A stretch of DNA of 64,000 nucleotides from Rhyzopertha dominica (lineage: Eukaryota > Arthropoda > Insecta > Coleoptera > Bostrichidae): contig QCXZ01000064.1 in the NCBI GenBank assembly GCA_025024175.1, positions 59,975,325 through 60,039,324 of the forward strand, written 5' to 3'. The notes beneath the pieces are model-generated. The model was not told the origin of the DNA. It saw only the letters and a program-made list of their open reading frames with translations, and did not search any database. Position 1 is the first letter of the stretch, and each line of letters starts with the position of its first letter. The position numbers and the translations under genes are program-made. This document shows positions 12,455 to 26,596 of this stretch, in pieces.

Positions 12455-13672
12455 ATGTACGCCTATCGAAATGGTTATTTTATATCACATGCAGAGTTTA
12501 TAGAAAGTTGTTATAAGGGTGTACAGTACGAAAANAATGATTGCCAAGCATACCAACTTGAACCAAATTTATTTAAAATTAAAAGTCCATTTAAAAAAAT
12601 GAAGTCCACCTCGAAAAAGAGAAAAAAAAGCATATCAGACTTGCATTGTAGTGGTGCTTTAGAAAATAACACAATGACCGAGGTATGTTTTTTAATTGTT
12701 CATGCCGTTTTATTACCACATCCTTTTGCAGGTAAATTATGTAAGAGAAACGTCTACAAAGTTATTAACAGAGTTAAAAAGCTTAGAAGCTTCCTACGAA
12801 AGCAATGATGAAGCTGTAAAAGCTGCAGAATCTATTTACGAATCAACAAAAGACTGCAATTTATTGTTGGGTATCTCTGGGGGCAATAACGAGAACTACC
12901 CTCTTATTGCCACAATACACAATGAAAAATACCTTATTCCTGCGAATTGTAAATTTTACTGTGATGACGTTAAAAATATAAGTAAGCATTTGAGCTGTGA
13001 TAACACTTACGACGTTATACTACTGGACCCACCATGGTGGAATAAATATATAAGGCGAAAGAAGGCAAAAACGGAGCATGGTTATCAAATGATGTACACC
13101 AATGACTTAGGGGAAATACCGATAAACAAATTGTTGTCGGAGAAAGGTTTAGTTGTCATCTGGTGTACAAACAGTCAACAGCATATGCAAAATCTTGTTA
13201 ATGGTGTATTTCAGAAGTGGGATGTTAAATTTTTTGCTAAATGGTATTGGATGAAGGTAAAACCTCTTATTTTTTTGAGAAGGTAATAAGAAAAAAAATT
13301 GTAGGTTACTTTATCAGGGGAGCCTGTCTGTCCATTTTCTTATCCTCCTGGTAAACAGCCATTCGAACAAGTTTTATTTGCGACTAAACATCCTGAAAGT
13401 TATGAAAAACTAGCTGCTCTTGACAAAACTGTGTTTGCAAGTATTCCAAGTGCTTTGCATTCCCATAAACCACCACTACTAGGTAGGTTTTTCTCATAAC
13501 TCCAAATTATGCATTTAATAAAGTAATTCTTTTAGGACTACTAGAACCTTTCATATCAGAAGATGCCAAATGCCTAGAATTATTCGCAAGATACCTCTTG
13601 CCAAATTGGACCAGTTTTGGATATGAAGCTTTAAAATTTCAGCACCTAAGTCTTTACCAGCCGAAAGAATAA
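12455..13672 (+). CDS. Mettl4: N6-adenine methyltransferase Mettl4 (MT-A70 family)
   Basis: Four exons: 12455-12682, 12732-13256, 13305-13482, 13536-13672; 1068 bp, 355 residues, phases 0,0,1. MT-A70 enzymes transfer a methyl group from S-adenosylmethionine to the N6 of adenine; METTL4 orthologues act on U2 snRNA/2'-O-methyladenosine and perhaps DNA. The catalytic motif DPPW is present (VILLDPPWWNKY, residues about 175-178). GLVVIWCTNSQQHMQNL and the C-terminal VCPFSYPPGKQPFEQVLFA and PNWTSFGYEALKFQ segments match the family. The N-terminal part is shorter and basic. One N at 12535 leaves a residue undefined. The stop codon TAA lies inside an AATAAA at 13669-13674, so the poly(A) signal overlaps the end of the coding region. 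The end of Gale lies 108 bp downstream on the other strand. Confidence 0.95.
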
Positions 13673-13674
13673 AA
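13669..13674 (+). terminator. Poly(A) signal of Mettl4 overlapping its stop codon
   Basis: AATAAA whose internal TAA at 13670-13672 is the Mettl4 stop codon. It is the first canonical signal at the 3' end, so the 3' UTR is probably only 15-30 bases. Confidence 0.7.
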
Positions 13675-13703
13675 CATATTTGAGTTTTTTTACAAAATAA
13701 TTA

Positions 13704-13709
13704 TTTATT
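13704..13709 (-). terminator. Candidate poly(A) signal of Gale
   Basis: TTTATT on the plus strand, AATAAA on the minus strand, 72 bases past the Gale stop codon. Cleavage 15-30 bases further would place the Gale mRNA end at or next to the Mettl4 mRNA end. Confidence 0.55.
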
Positions 13710-13780
13710 GCTGTAATATTTTTTATAAAATACATAGTTTTTGCAATGCCGTTGTTCTTAGTGGATGAAATTTCCAACTC

Positions 13781-15273
<1,493 letters not shown>

Positions 15274-17448
15274 CCTGTTGTAAAAATAGGTATTAGTCAA
15301 TGTATCTTTGATATTTCCGTGAAACGATATTTATTTCTTGGTTTATGGGCTGACGTATTCGGACCCATTAGAATGCCTAATGTATTTATTAGAATTTAGC
15401 TTAAGAAATTCGTGACCTTTAATTGGTAAAGATCGCTGGCTTTTACGGATTACAAAATTTGTTTGCTAAGTATAATGGCCGGTGATTATAGTACTAATGA
15501 AATAGGTATGCATAAGGTGTTTCAAAATGATGGTGATAATAAATTAACTGAAATTTTGTTCATGGACAATGCGCAAAATATAGCAAAAGAAAAAAGATGT
15601 TATTAAAAAAGCTCGTTATTGCAGGTGATATTTTTGATCATTTTATGCGTGTCTAACTTTTTCTTTTGTTTTAATTAATATGGTAGCATATTCATTGTCG
15701 CTGATTGTACATGAGATTGTAGTTACCTATCTATAAAAACACACCATTTCACTAAAATTTTGCACAGAAAAATGATTTGTATTGTTTCTTCATAGACGTT
15801 TTTATATGAAGGATTTTGAAACGTCCAGTATAAAAACAACTGGCTATTGTTTATTTTTAGTATACCTATTCGTCCTTCTACGACGAAGTCGAAGTTGCTT
15901 AATGTGTAAGCAAATACCGCGATTGCAATTATTGCAAATGTTTAATGACATCATTTATGCTGAATAATGGTTTAGAAATGATCGCAATATAAACTTTTAA
16001 AAAGATAAAATAGAAAATTCTTCGCGATGAGATTTTACAGATAAATATCAAAAGCAAATCCATCATGTTGCTTTTAATACAAATTATAGCAAATTACCTT
16101 ATGAAGATATACTTTAACTAACATTAGTCATATTTATATGCTACTATAAACGCTTTAATATAAAACTTACGTTGATAAAGGAACAGGTCTGTTAATTCTA
16201 GGCACTTTTTTCCAGTTTGAAAACTATCCCGATCACGATATTTATATATTTTCGTGTGACTTGCAGCGAGAATGTCTCCAGCAAACACTGATTCACATGC
16301 ACTGCACGTGTTGTTTTAATAATAAACTGGTGTGTTCATTCCGTTAAGCGTATCATTCGGCTTTAAGAATGGTCGTTCACCTCAGTACGAAGTTAATTTC
16401 CAGGCTCATCTGCCTGTTTAATAGCAAGTCCGTCGTCTAACAGCGTATCTTGACGACTGCTACCATTGACCATCGAGGGGTTTCTGTAATTACAGGTAGA
16501 AATAACCGTTCGTGCAACCTTGAACTTCGTGCAGCTCCTACAACCATGTTGTATATAATGGCGTGCGTTTTTATCTTCAACGCGAACTGCAGTGAGAACA
16601 GATGAATTGTTGCTTTATAGAATATGATAGAAGTGATCAAGATGAAAATATTTGGCTATAGCAATTACAATACAATAAGTAAAGAGCGATGCTCAAATTC
16701 AAATTTTTCCCGCTCAGCAACTGACGGTATATAAAGTCCCTAAATAGATATCTATCTGGGGACTTTAACGGTGTATATTTTGCAGTGTAAATGCTTTTGT
16801 TTGGTTTTGCATGGAAAGCAAAAATACAATACCCAGATAATTTATTTTTTATTTGCTGAAGAAATAGATAAATAACAAAGTTCTAAAGTTCAAAAGGTAC
16901 TTACGGCTATAGGGCCGAATCCTCTTCTCTATATTTTAAGTAACAATACCTTAAGGTAAAAGTAAGTGATTGGTTTACATTTTAAGTACAGAGTTGATTT
17001 TAGATTTAAAGAGAAGAGAAACCAGCCCATTGTCTTTAACTTCACGCTAGAAAGACATCATTGTTTACGGTTAAATTTCTGGTTGTCATTGCTAATGGTA
17101 CCTAATTGTCTCATACAAAAAATATGGAAATAGGTACATTATATTCATATAGGCACTTGGTTTTTCACCAAATAAATGTTGGCAGTACTAGTTCAACATG
17201 TTTCTTTATAATTTTTGTTCAAACAGTACTGTATATAGCGGTAGCAACCTTGTGCAAAAAACCTTACAAATAAAATTAAGTAATACCTACATAGAAATTG
17301 AAATTTTATTTATTTGGACCGTAAGAGACTTGTTCCCTTAAGCTGGGGAAGTAAAACAATAAGTCCTTAAATTTTCTTTAATGATGTTCTCACATACAAA
17401 ACATAGCTTAATACAAACATAAGTATTTTAAAATTAAAAATTCCCAGT
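15274..17448. other. Intergenic region between Gale and Psmb2
   Basis: About 2.2 kb. It should contain the Gale 5' UTR exon and promoter (right of 15290) and, on the right, the Psmb2 poly(A) signal (minus-strand AATAAA, TTTATT near 17303). A strong palindrome lies at 16732-16767. Short open frames at 15782-15967 and 16437-16640 have no recognised content. Confidence 0.5.
16732..16767. repeat. Near-perfect palindrome
   Basis: TAAAGTCCC at 16732-16740 and GGGACTTTA at 16759-16767 are exact inverted copies; the space between holds ATAGATATCTAT, itself a perfect palindrome. The whole 36-bp unit could form a long hairpin or bind a symmetric factor. It is isolated, with no coding context. Confidence 0.8.
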
Positions 17449-18181
17449 TTACTGATCCCCAACATCAGCTAGGGATTCTGGAGTTATGATCTCCAGATCT
17501 TTAATACCATCCTTTGAAATGACTTGCACTTTGAAATTAGGTAAATTCACAATTAATCTTTGCTGAATCTCCTTCACACATTTTTTAAGCAATTCGTAGC
17601 CCTCCTTCACGCTCATTGTATCCAAATGGTAACGATCCATTATGGACAGTGAGAAGAAGCCTCCGTACCCATGTGCAGCATACTTAAGTTCGACTAATGA
17701 CGCCAAATAATCAAGGAAATAAAGGTGAGGGCCTGTTTCTTTATCATAACCTGCTAAGAGCAAGTTTACGTGATACGGACTCTGAAAAATATCAACATTC
17801 ATGTAAAAAGCCACAACACAAGTCAAGATAGCTTACTCCAGTACGCAAAGCTTCTGCCAAGTTTCTACGGGTAAATACAGCAGCCTCGTTTGCACTCAAT
17901 TCGTATTGATTTCGCATCTTATAGAGTTGAATGTTTTTCGCAATGTATTCTGCGTATTGGATTGTGTCCCCCGACTCTCCAGACACTGCCATTACAAGGT
18001 TGTCGGCAAGCTTGTAAAGTTTCTCGTAGTCTGAAATAAATAAGGTAAGGACTGTAGGAAAGGTGCATAACATCAAATTAACTATATTACCTGATTTCAT
18101 GACTAAAATGCTGTGGGCGTTGGTCATATCCGCTGCAATCAGCACGAAATCATTGAATTTAATTCCGATTAGGCACTCCAT
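17449..18181 (-). CDS. Psmb2: Proteasome subunit beta type-2
   Basis: Three exons: 18091-18181, 17837-18030, 17449-17781; 618 bp, 205 residues, close to the usual length of about 200. This is the beta-4 position subunit of the 20S proteasome, non-catalytic: it lacks the N-terminal active Thr and starts directly at the fold (MECLIGIKFNDFVLIAAD). Other family segments: NLVMAVSGESGDTIQYAEYI, PYHVNLLLAGYD, YAAHGYGGFF, SIMDRYHLDTMS. Introns are GT..AG, phases 1 and 0. The donor at 17836 (GGA/GTAAGC) joins to AGTCCGTATCAC to give TGSPYHVN. It is head-to-head with PTCD2, 893 bp between start codons. Confidence 0.95.
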
Positions 18182-19074
18182 GGTGTTTTGAAAAAGTGCT
18201 TTGTAATGAATTACAACTTTCGGCGGATTAAGTAAGGTTAGGTTTACCAGTTGACACTTTTTAATGTATCTGTCAGTGTTACTCTGACTCGGGGTTGCCA
18301 GACTTATACAAATTCTTCGGACTTACGGCTTTAGTATTAGAAAAACTAAATTTAATTAAAAATTCAGGTATAAGAAATCAAGCCAATTGTAATAGAATAG
18401 AGAACATTGATTTACTGCTGTCTTTTGATGTATTGTGTATTCCTTTTGTGTGTTATTTTATAGTTGTAGACCTAGTACAAAGTAATAGGTATGTTGTTTT
18501 ATTATTGTACATGGTGTTTTAAAAGCAGCACCTTGGTTATGTTAAATTTAAGGAAACAGCCTAAAAAATTCAAAGCCTTATACCCTTGTATATAATTCTA
18601 TAAATATATACGATTTAGACATTACTTGCTTTTGTGGTTATAAACTTATGATGTGGTTTAGATCAGATAAAATGTATTTCCAGTTTCAAAGCATTACAGC
18701 CGTTGCTGGAATGGCATTACTTCGATTTACTTTTCTATATTTTTGATGAAAAATTAATCCAGCAACTCTGATTCATCCTTCGTAAAGATGTGCAAGTGCA
18801 ACAATGCAACACATGACAAATGTGATAGAAAAATAGTTTGCTACGTTTAGAGATATACTAAGGCACTAATAAGTCCGCTTAAAAAACAATATAGTGGTAT
18901 ATTTAATGCTTGATTGTTAATTAATTAATTTAACTTCAATCTGTATGTACATCCTAAGTACAAGTTGACAACATTGATAAATTGCCATTGACAGTTGACG
19001 TTTTGCATACCGCGTGCAGATTAACAGTTTTTGCAAGATATTAAGCCGGTTTTCTAATTACTTTTTGTATCGTG
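18182..19074. promoter_or_regulatory. Shared upstream region of Psmb2 and PTCD2
   Basis: 893 bp between divergent starts, so both promoters are expected here. No canonical core motif is obvious. An open frame at 18295-18522 is AT-rich and has no recognised content. Confidence 0.5.
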
Positions 19075-20821
19075 ATGGCTAATTCTTTAGCTGCATTATT
19101 TCGCAGAACAAACCTGCAGCTAGCTAACAATTTCCTGCAATGGAACCGAATCACAATAATTGATCATCAAGGTAACTTTCAACATAACCTATTCCTCTCG
19201 TTTTATAACACCCCTTTTCAGTTCGAAAATTGTATGCAAAGAATAGTCTGGGGTTAGATGGATTCCTTCAGCAAAGAGAAAGAGTCAGGAACCAGTTTGC
19301 CAACGTGAGCAACAAGTTCATCGAAAAAATGAAAGAATTCACTGCGGACGGTTCAAAGAACATGGTGTTCACTGAAGATCTGAAGAACATGGTCCACTTG
19401 GCTGATAGCGATGAACAAATTGAACTGGTTGTTAAAATGATGAAGCAGTAAGTGTTGTTAATTGTTTAGGGTTGGTTTTGGTTACATATACATCTATTTT
19501 TACAGGTTTGCGAAACAGAACAGTCAAATGCGTTTTGGCAATTTTGTTTTTGGACCTGTAGTTATGAGGATGTTCCACGCTAATAATAAACCTGATTTAG
19601 CATTCCAGGTTGGAATTTTCGGTTACATTTATTGTTGAATGAAATCAGACGATTTTCTTTGCAGTGCTTTAAGGCACCAGAGCTCCAAGGCTTTTTCGAC
19701 CAGATAGCTTCCTACCAGATACTTTTAGATCTGTTATACGAAAACCAAAAGTACCAAGAAGTTTTGGAGGCGTTAGATATCATTAAAGATAAACAATTGG
19801 AAGGAATGAAATATCCGAAGAATGTAATTGTATTAGCTTATGCTGCATTATATAAAATAGTAAGTCCGTATTGATAATTTGTTAGGATATTGAATTGAAT
19901 TTGAATCGTTTAGAATTCTAAAGAGAGCTTAGATCGTGCATTGAAATTGTGGAAGGAACTTCAAGAATTTGGACATATTCCAATGAGAAGAGCTTCGACT
20001 TTTTGTGCAGGCTTAGCTTTGAGACAGGGTGAGCCGGGCGTTGCATTGGAGATAATATCTGCAGTTAATAACCAGATGTACACGACAATTAGGGGTATTA
20101 AGGTGAGAAATTAATGTATTGAAGTCACAACAATCTCTCATGTAAATTTATAAAATTACTTGTTTGGATTCAGATTTTTAAATAATAATGGTTTTAGCTA
20201 TGTTTCCAGCTATTTTTAGGCAAGAGTATTTGCTCTCTATTTTAATATTTTTATCTTTACCACAGTTTTAAAAGCAAAACTTCACTTGTTTCCTGAACTG
20301 TCAAACTCTTGACATTATAACCAACATCTAGTGATTATTCCAGGGCATAGTGTTCACATAGTTTCCATTTGTTTTAGGCTGCTGCATTGGCTCAGCTGGG
20401 ACGTGTCGAAGACGCTGTAGTAATCTTGAAAAGTATTCTCACAGTTGACAGACCAGTGAATGTTAAGCTCACCTTTAGCAAAGACGTAGTGGAGACGGTA
20501 AAAACCGCGGTGGAAAAACTTGACAAGCCAGACACAACTGCAGAGTTCAACAGGATATATGACATATTCAAGGCCGAGGGACACATTTCCGAAATGGCAA
20601 GCTTAAATTTGTCTGTCTGTTTCTATTTGTCCAATAATTGTTTTTTTTTACAGACGCTGGATGAGCAACTCTGTAGTGAAATAGAGGGTCCGTCGCCTAG
20701 GTTACGTGACCCCACAAGAAATAGGATGCCTAGGTTCCAACGGGGTCCTGATGATGTTCGGAGGGCGCCTAGGATAAATTCTTACAACACTGTTAGGCCG
20801 GGATTGGCCGAATTGCAATAG
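19075..20821 (+). CDS. PTCD2: Pentatricopeptide repeat protein 2, mitochondrial
   Basis: Seven exons: 19075-19171, 19222-19447, 19506-19608, 19665-19859, 19914-20102, 20378-20596, 20654-20821; 1197 bp, 398 residues. PTCD2 is an RNA-binding helical-repeat protein required for maturation of mitochondrial cytochrome b mRNA. Evidence: N-terminal mitochondrial-type presequence (MANSLAALFRRTNLQLANNF, Arg-rich, no acidic residues), then the family blocks YAKNSLGLDGFLQQRERVRN, MRFGNFVFGPVVMRMFH, LYENQKYQEVLEALDI, DRALKLWKELQEFG and RRASTFCAGLALRQGEP. The C-terminus is Arg/Pro-rich. The last intron (20597-20653, 57 bp) begins with GCAAGC rather than GT; it is in frame and free of stops, so it could also be retained. 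Poly(A) signal AATAAA near 20863. Confidence 0.9.
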
Positions 20822-22836
20822 GTTTAAGTTCTTGTTTGTTAGATAATTGTTAATTTGTATGATTAATAAACTGAATAGTTTATAGGATTTTTTGTTTTAT
20901 TTGTCCCTTGGTATTTCGTTCCTTTTCGGTTTTGTGCCACATTTAACTATATCACTACATTTTTTTTAACAAGTTTCCATTAATTTCATATGTATTGATT
21001 GTGTAATAGTAAACAAATACATCAATTTAAAAAAATCATTTCCCCATTGTGAAATTTGTGTTGAAGTTAAGAATATAAATATCTTTTTTAAATATGTTCA
21101 GATCACTGAGATAATTTTTAAAAGTTTGGTATATATTTTTTGGGGCTAAATGTAAATTTGTTTAAAAGGTCATTTTTTTTATCTTTGTTTCTTTTGACTG
21201 CGTTTTTGTTGAAAATTTATTAAAATTTGGTACAGATGTGTATCAGTCCAAATAAGACAGGATATTATCTTGTTTTCACAATATCTTTTTGTAGACTAAA
21301 TAATTATAAAACATTTTTATTTAAATTTTCTTAAAATTTAAGGGATTTACTATAAAAAAGGTATACTTGTCAAGTGTCTAAAATGAAGTGAAAATTTGGT
21401 TTGAGTATCCCTGCACGCTGTACAAAATCTAATGATCATAAAATACTGCTAGTAAGCGAATTCACAAAATACAATATGAAGAGCAATTTATATTAACAAT
21501 AAGAAAGAAAGAATAATCATATTAAGGTATAAATAAATATCTATATATTTATTTTACAGATGTTTGAAATTCCCTCCATTGATACATTTTCGACACCTTT
21601 TAAATAAATATAGGTAGATATTTATTTTTGTCCTAATGTGGTTATATTGTCATTGTTTGTAGGTAGGTATGCAACTAATTTACTAAATTAATATACAAAA
21701 AGTACCATAGGTACTCAGAAGGTACCATAAACATATTTGAGACAATGGTACCCAATGAAGCACAAAAAACTTTTATCAACCTAAAGTAATCCTGAACTGA
21801 CAGAATTTCTTTCTTCCATTTCGAAATTGTTAAAAATTGTTGTTGTCAAAAACATTTTTTAATGTCATCCTGAAATCAAGCTTTATGGGTCAAGGTATAA
21901 ACGCTTATACATGAGCTAACACAAATAACTCAAAAAGTTTGCTAACCTTATATTTGTAAAACCATCATATTTGCAGCCAGTCAATTGAATAAAATAAGCA
22001 GCATTGCTCTCTTTTCTGAGACGGAGCAGTGATATTCTCATAAATTTGTCAAATAGAGTAAAAAATCTGGAAATAAAAGATAATATGAGAATTGAACCAA
22101 TCCTGATATGGTGATGTCACAACATGCTATAGTTGGTATATTAGAGGGGCTATAGTTTTAAGGAGTTTTTTAATTTTTACTTTACTGCTTCCCTACAACA
22201 TAAATAAGGCATTCATTATCACACTTAATTTCAACCTTTTTTATAGTTTTCATGTGCCTGTTATGAGCTAGCTTTATGATCTTTACGTGGTTAGAAATAA
22301 AACGAAGATTTGGCTCTTTTATAACGTGTTGTAGGTAGGAGATAATATTAATTGTTTTTTTTGCGTTAATATACTAAGTTTTAACAAAACTCGATCGATA
22401 CAAACATGTTTTTAATCGTTTAGAATCGAGGTCATTTATAATTCACAACTTATAGGGACTTAACGATTCTAAACACAAACATAATTACTTTGTCATTTTT
22501 GTTAGTGTGCTAGCTGGCTGTCTACTCATGGCCTGCAATATAAACATTTTACCTTAGTACATTAATATCGTAATGCATTTACATTCCAACCCTGTAGGGA
22601 TCATTAATATGTCAAAACCGACAAATTATAATGTACTTGGATAATTAAGGATACTATCTTCTCAGTAAATCTACATTTTCACTATGATAAAAGTGACACT
22701 TTTTTCATTTCCGTTTTCTATCTCTTTCATCTCCATTATAAATAATGCAACATCCTGATTAACTTCCGGTCCACTTCCACACTTCATTTGAAATACTTTC
22801 AGCATAAAGGTGTTGACTTTTACTCCTCTTTTAGAG
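20822..22836. other. Intergenic region between PTCD2 and the ppk channel
   Basis: About 2 kb of AT-rich sequence. It contains the PTCD2 poly(A) signal near 20863 and an 11-bp inverted repeat, GTTTAGAATCG at 22418-22428 with its complement at 22464-22474. No gene seen. An acceptor-like TTTTAG just before the ppk start codon suggests the ppk mRNA has an upstream noncoding exon somewhere here. Confidence 0.5.
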
Positions 22837-25772
22837 ATGCAAACTTTTCGGGAAGTCTTTCAGGAAATGCTCGCCCAGAGCAGTTTGCATGGCGTCAAAT
22901 ACGTCCAAGAGAAGAGTAAAACTGTCATTGAAAGGTGAATATAACTATTTCAGCTCGGAGATAGCAGTATCATAGCTTTTCAGGGCGTTATGGGGATTCA
23001 TGCTGTTCTTGGGTGGCTGCGCGTCCATTTATATCATTTTACTTTTCCTGCAACGATTTGGGGGACAGTCAACTTACACTGGTATACAAAGCACTACAGC
23101 GCATCCTGGCGCTATTCCTTTTCCGGCAATCACTATTTGTGGGGAGACAGTGTAAGTTTAGAGGAATGTTTATAACCCTTATGGGAATTATAACACCATG
23201 CTGAAATTTTGTTATCCGACTTCGTTCGGTGGGTGAATTGTCGTGGTTCCATTTTATCTAGTATTATTTTCTTCATTTTAAATGATTTGATAATTACTAA
23301 CTCATTTTACAAATGCACACAAGAAGCACATACTAGAGGTGAAAGATTATAGATTATATATTTGTAGAAAAGAAAAATAGGAAAAGTATTAGGGATGTGA
23401 GAGTAAGAAGAGGAATGGAAATAAATAGTGACGTGATCTGATGGTAAAAGAACTTTATTGATATTCGGTATATAGAACCTTGGTAAATTAATTTTATTTC
23501 TTTCATTTTTGTTTAGCGTATGAATTTAAAATTTAATTTGCTCTGAACTGTGTGCTTTAGGATTCTCCTTCCATAACATCATAGTTATCATTTTTAAGGT
23601 TTCTTATATATCATATAAGTTTCACGCTACTTCAACAGTAGGTATGCACTTTTACTAGATACTGAATCGTTGACAGACATCTGTATTGTGTAATAATCTA
23701 CAAATTTTAAATCCCCTTCCAAAGTTTTAACATTTAGACTTTAAATAAAGCTTTTGAGCCATCTCTACAACTAATTTTCAGTTACATATTAGGAACGCTT
23801 CTTTGAGCACTGCAACAACATGCGAGTCTGTTTTTATGAACTGCAGTTGGTCAGGAAAAATTGTTAACAGTACCGATGTATTTGAACCAATAGCGTTGGA
23901 GGATGGTTTATGCTGTACATTTAATTACAAGTACAGGTAATTACATGATACTTTAAAACGAAACTTCAATATTTTTTCATCTTCTTTAATTATTCTTCAA
24001 GCAATTCTGCTACAAAAGTCAAATCACTCTACTTGGGTTGGGACATGGGGCTCATTCTAGTAATGGATCTGTTCTCCTTGGCAAAATCGTCCTATTCTGC
24101 TCAGGTGATAAAATTAACGTCATTCATGCACATTATCATCAACTACAGTTGCAGGTAATCATTCACGGCAGTTCTGACTTTCCTAGGCAGGAAGATGTTA
24201 CCAGAGAAGTTGGAGTTGGACGGGTTTATTTCCTCACAATTACTGGTACTCGCATGTCTGCCAGTAAGCAGTTGAGCGAACTAAGTGTCAGCCAAAGGAA
24301 GTGTATCTTTCCCGAGGAGAAGAATTTAAGATATTTCCCTACATATTCAGTGGCGAATTGCAAGACGGAGTGTTTTATTCAGACTGCGTTAGAAATGTGC
24401 GGTTGTATACCGGTTTGGTATAGAAATCTGACGAAGGGTAGTATCTTGTTACAGTTCTCAAAACTGAAAATGAGAAAATGCCAGTCTGATCTGGAATTTT
24501 AAACAGGTAAACACGGACGATACAGGACCAGACAGATTCTGAACACATTCTGTACCTGCACTTTGAATTCTAGTAATAAAAATATTTCAATAACTAGAAT
24601 TGATGTATTTACACTGTTTATCTATAATTACAAGTCCGGAGAATCATCACTTACATTACATTTTCTGACAAAACTATTTTCTATTACTTTAATGTGTTCA
24701 AAACAATGTACAAATAATGTCTGACTTAATTTATTTGTGACTTTTCAAACTAATTCTACAACACGTCCATTTATATTTGGGGTTTATTTTGTTTCCTCAT
24801 GTAATGTTTTAGCTAGCTCCAAGTTAGCTCTATGGGACTAAGCACACAATAATAAGGTGGTAATATTTCAATGGTATGGCCATGCATTATTACTAAATTG
24901 TTAGCATATAAAGATTTTGAGTTGTCAATATTACTTGCAAATATTATTTTTAGTAGTTGCTCTTTTGTCGCTTTCTTCCAAAAATTCTATTATGTCTTTT
25001 GTCTGTGTGCATTTTGTCGGGATTATCCATAACAATAATCGAGTTGTTTTCCAAATTTAGTATAATCAAATCAAAATTCTTTTATCTCGACCGCCATAAA
25101 GGAGCTACCCCTGGCAGCATTGGTCCTTTGTAGCATTTCTTTGTATTATAAACCGTTTTCTCATTTCCAGTTTTAAAGAATATATTATTCGATATGCATA
25201 AAGTGCTCTTTAAAGTCTTTCTTTCAGTCGAAAGTATATGCGAAGTCGATTTAAATACTGACAGATGTTTAGAGCAGTGTGATGATGGTAAACCTTCTTG
25301 ACTTTTCAGAAACGGACCTAACTTAACACAATTTCAGAATCGTCCAAGTGTGATTGCCCAGCTTCTTGTGAAAGTATTCAATATGATGTCCGCTCAACAA
25401 ATGCAAAATTAGTTCCTGGATTTTATGTATCTTCGACCGTGTAAGGCATTTTATTATTGGGTTATCACGATACCTGTTTTTTTTTGTAGGTTCGATTCCC
25501 ATGAAAGCAAAATGAATACGCTACTTCATATATTTTTTAGTCCACGAAATAATGTTCTTCGGAAGGAACTGAATTTCAGCAAGCTGACTATATTATGTGA
25601 GCAAAGACAAATAGTTTCATACCAGTTTTTTATCGGAGATATTTTAGCTTCTTGGGGAGGCATCTTTAGCCTGTTTCTCGGTCTCAGTTTCATCAACGTC
25701 TTTGAAGTTGTGTATTACCTTGGTATCAAATATGTGCTGTCGAAGGTGCAGAAGAGAAGTCTCCACAGTTAA
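22837..25772 (+). CDS. Pickpocket-type DEG/ENaC sodium channel subunit
   Basis: Eight exons recognised: 22837-22934, 22984-23149 (or 23151), 23782-23936, 24002-24104, 24155-24437, 25228-25287, 25338-25440, 25490-25772; about 416 residues. Amiloride-sensitive channel family, trimeric Na+ channels used in sensory neurons, trachea and pheromone sensing. Evidence: SSLHGVKYV before the first membrane segment; FPAITIC just after it; extracellular MNCSWSGK and DGLCCTFNY; RKCIFPEE...NCKTECF...CGCIPVWYR; CDCPASCESIQYDV; and second membrane segment with the pore-end motif SWGGIFSLFLGLSF. The exon 2 to exon 3 join does not fit the best donor (23152), and the extracellular part between them is shorter than normal, so one exon in 23152-23781 is probably missed. 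Which ppk clade it belongs to cannot be told by eye. Confidence 0.88.
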
Positions 25773-26151
25773 ATGAAGAAATATTATGAAATCGTGGCAA
25801 CTTTACTTGTATTTCATTATTTTTAGCTATAGATGTAGTTAACTGTGTAGATTCTAGTTTTCAATCAGATATGTATATAATAAGGTTGGAAGGAACCAGC
25901 AGGATATTTCAGATCAGATTCATATCATTGAAAATGATATTTTTTCGTGATTTCAAATATGTATCACACTTGTACAATTTATTGCTTCTGAGTTGAGAGA
26001 AGTNTAAATACAATAATTGAGCCTGACAAAGAACGAAAAGAATGAAAACAATTTTTTTATCGCTAAAATGAGCCAAAAGCCAGGTATTACCATTTTTCCT
26101 TGACTGGTGATAATTTTCGTCTAGGTTGATCAATTTAATCGAATCGGGTAC

Positions 26152-26594
26152 TTAAAAAGCAAAAAAAGATATGATTCCATGTAGAATGCAGTATTTTTGA
26201 AAATTTACATTATACAGAATGTCAAAATGTCCCCCATTTACTTCCTGGCAGTAATGCAGTCTTGAGTAAAAGTCTTCTAATGTTCTTGGTAGTATATTTG
26301 GAGATAAGTTCTGAATTTCTGCCCTGATTCGTCCTTTTAAATCTTCTGCATTATGTGGCCGATCAGCATAAATACGATTTTTCAGATACCCCCACAGGAA
26401 AAAATCAAGCGGCGTCAGATCAGGGGAATGTACTGGGCATTCTATCGCTCCGCGCCTACCAATCGAAATATCGCATTCAAATATCCACGAACGTTGACTG
26501 AAACCATATCTGTTCAGAAGGATGCGCAGCATTTTCACGATTAGGGAATAGGCGAATAAGTTCTGGTGTAATGTGTTTGCGCAAGAGCTGTAAA
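26152..26594 (-). pseudogene. Transposase C-terminal remnant
   Basis: Minus-strand frame with the typical end of a Tc1/mariner-superfamily transposase: IGRRGAIECPVHSPDLTPLD, then LDFFLWGYLKNRIY, then a helical tail ending in VNGGHFD. The third catalytic residue lies in the SPDLTPLDFFLWG block. The region upstream of IGRR is frame-shifted. The remnant ends at the mariner element that begins at 26597, so mariner probably inserted into or beside it. The N-terminal two thirds were not found on the far side of mariner. Confidence 0.75.
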
Positions 26595-26596
26595 TA

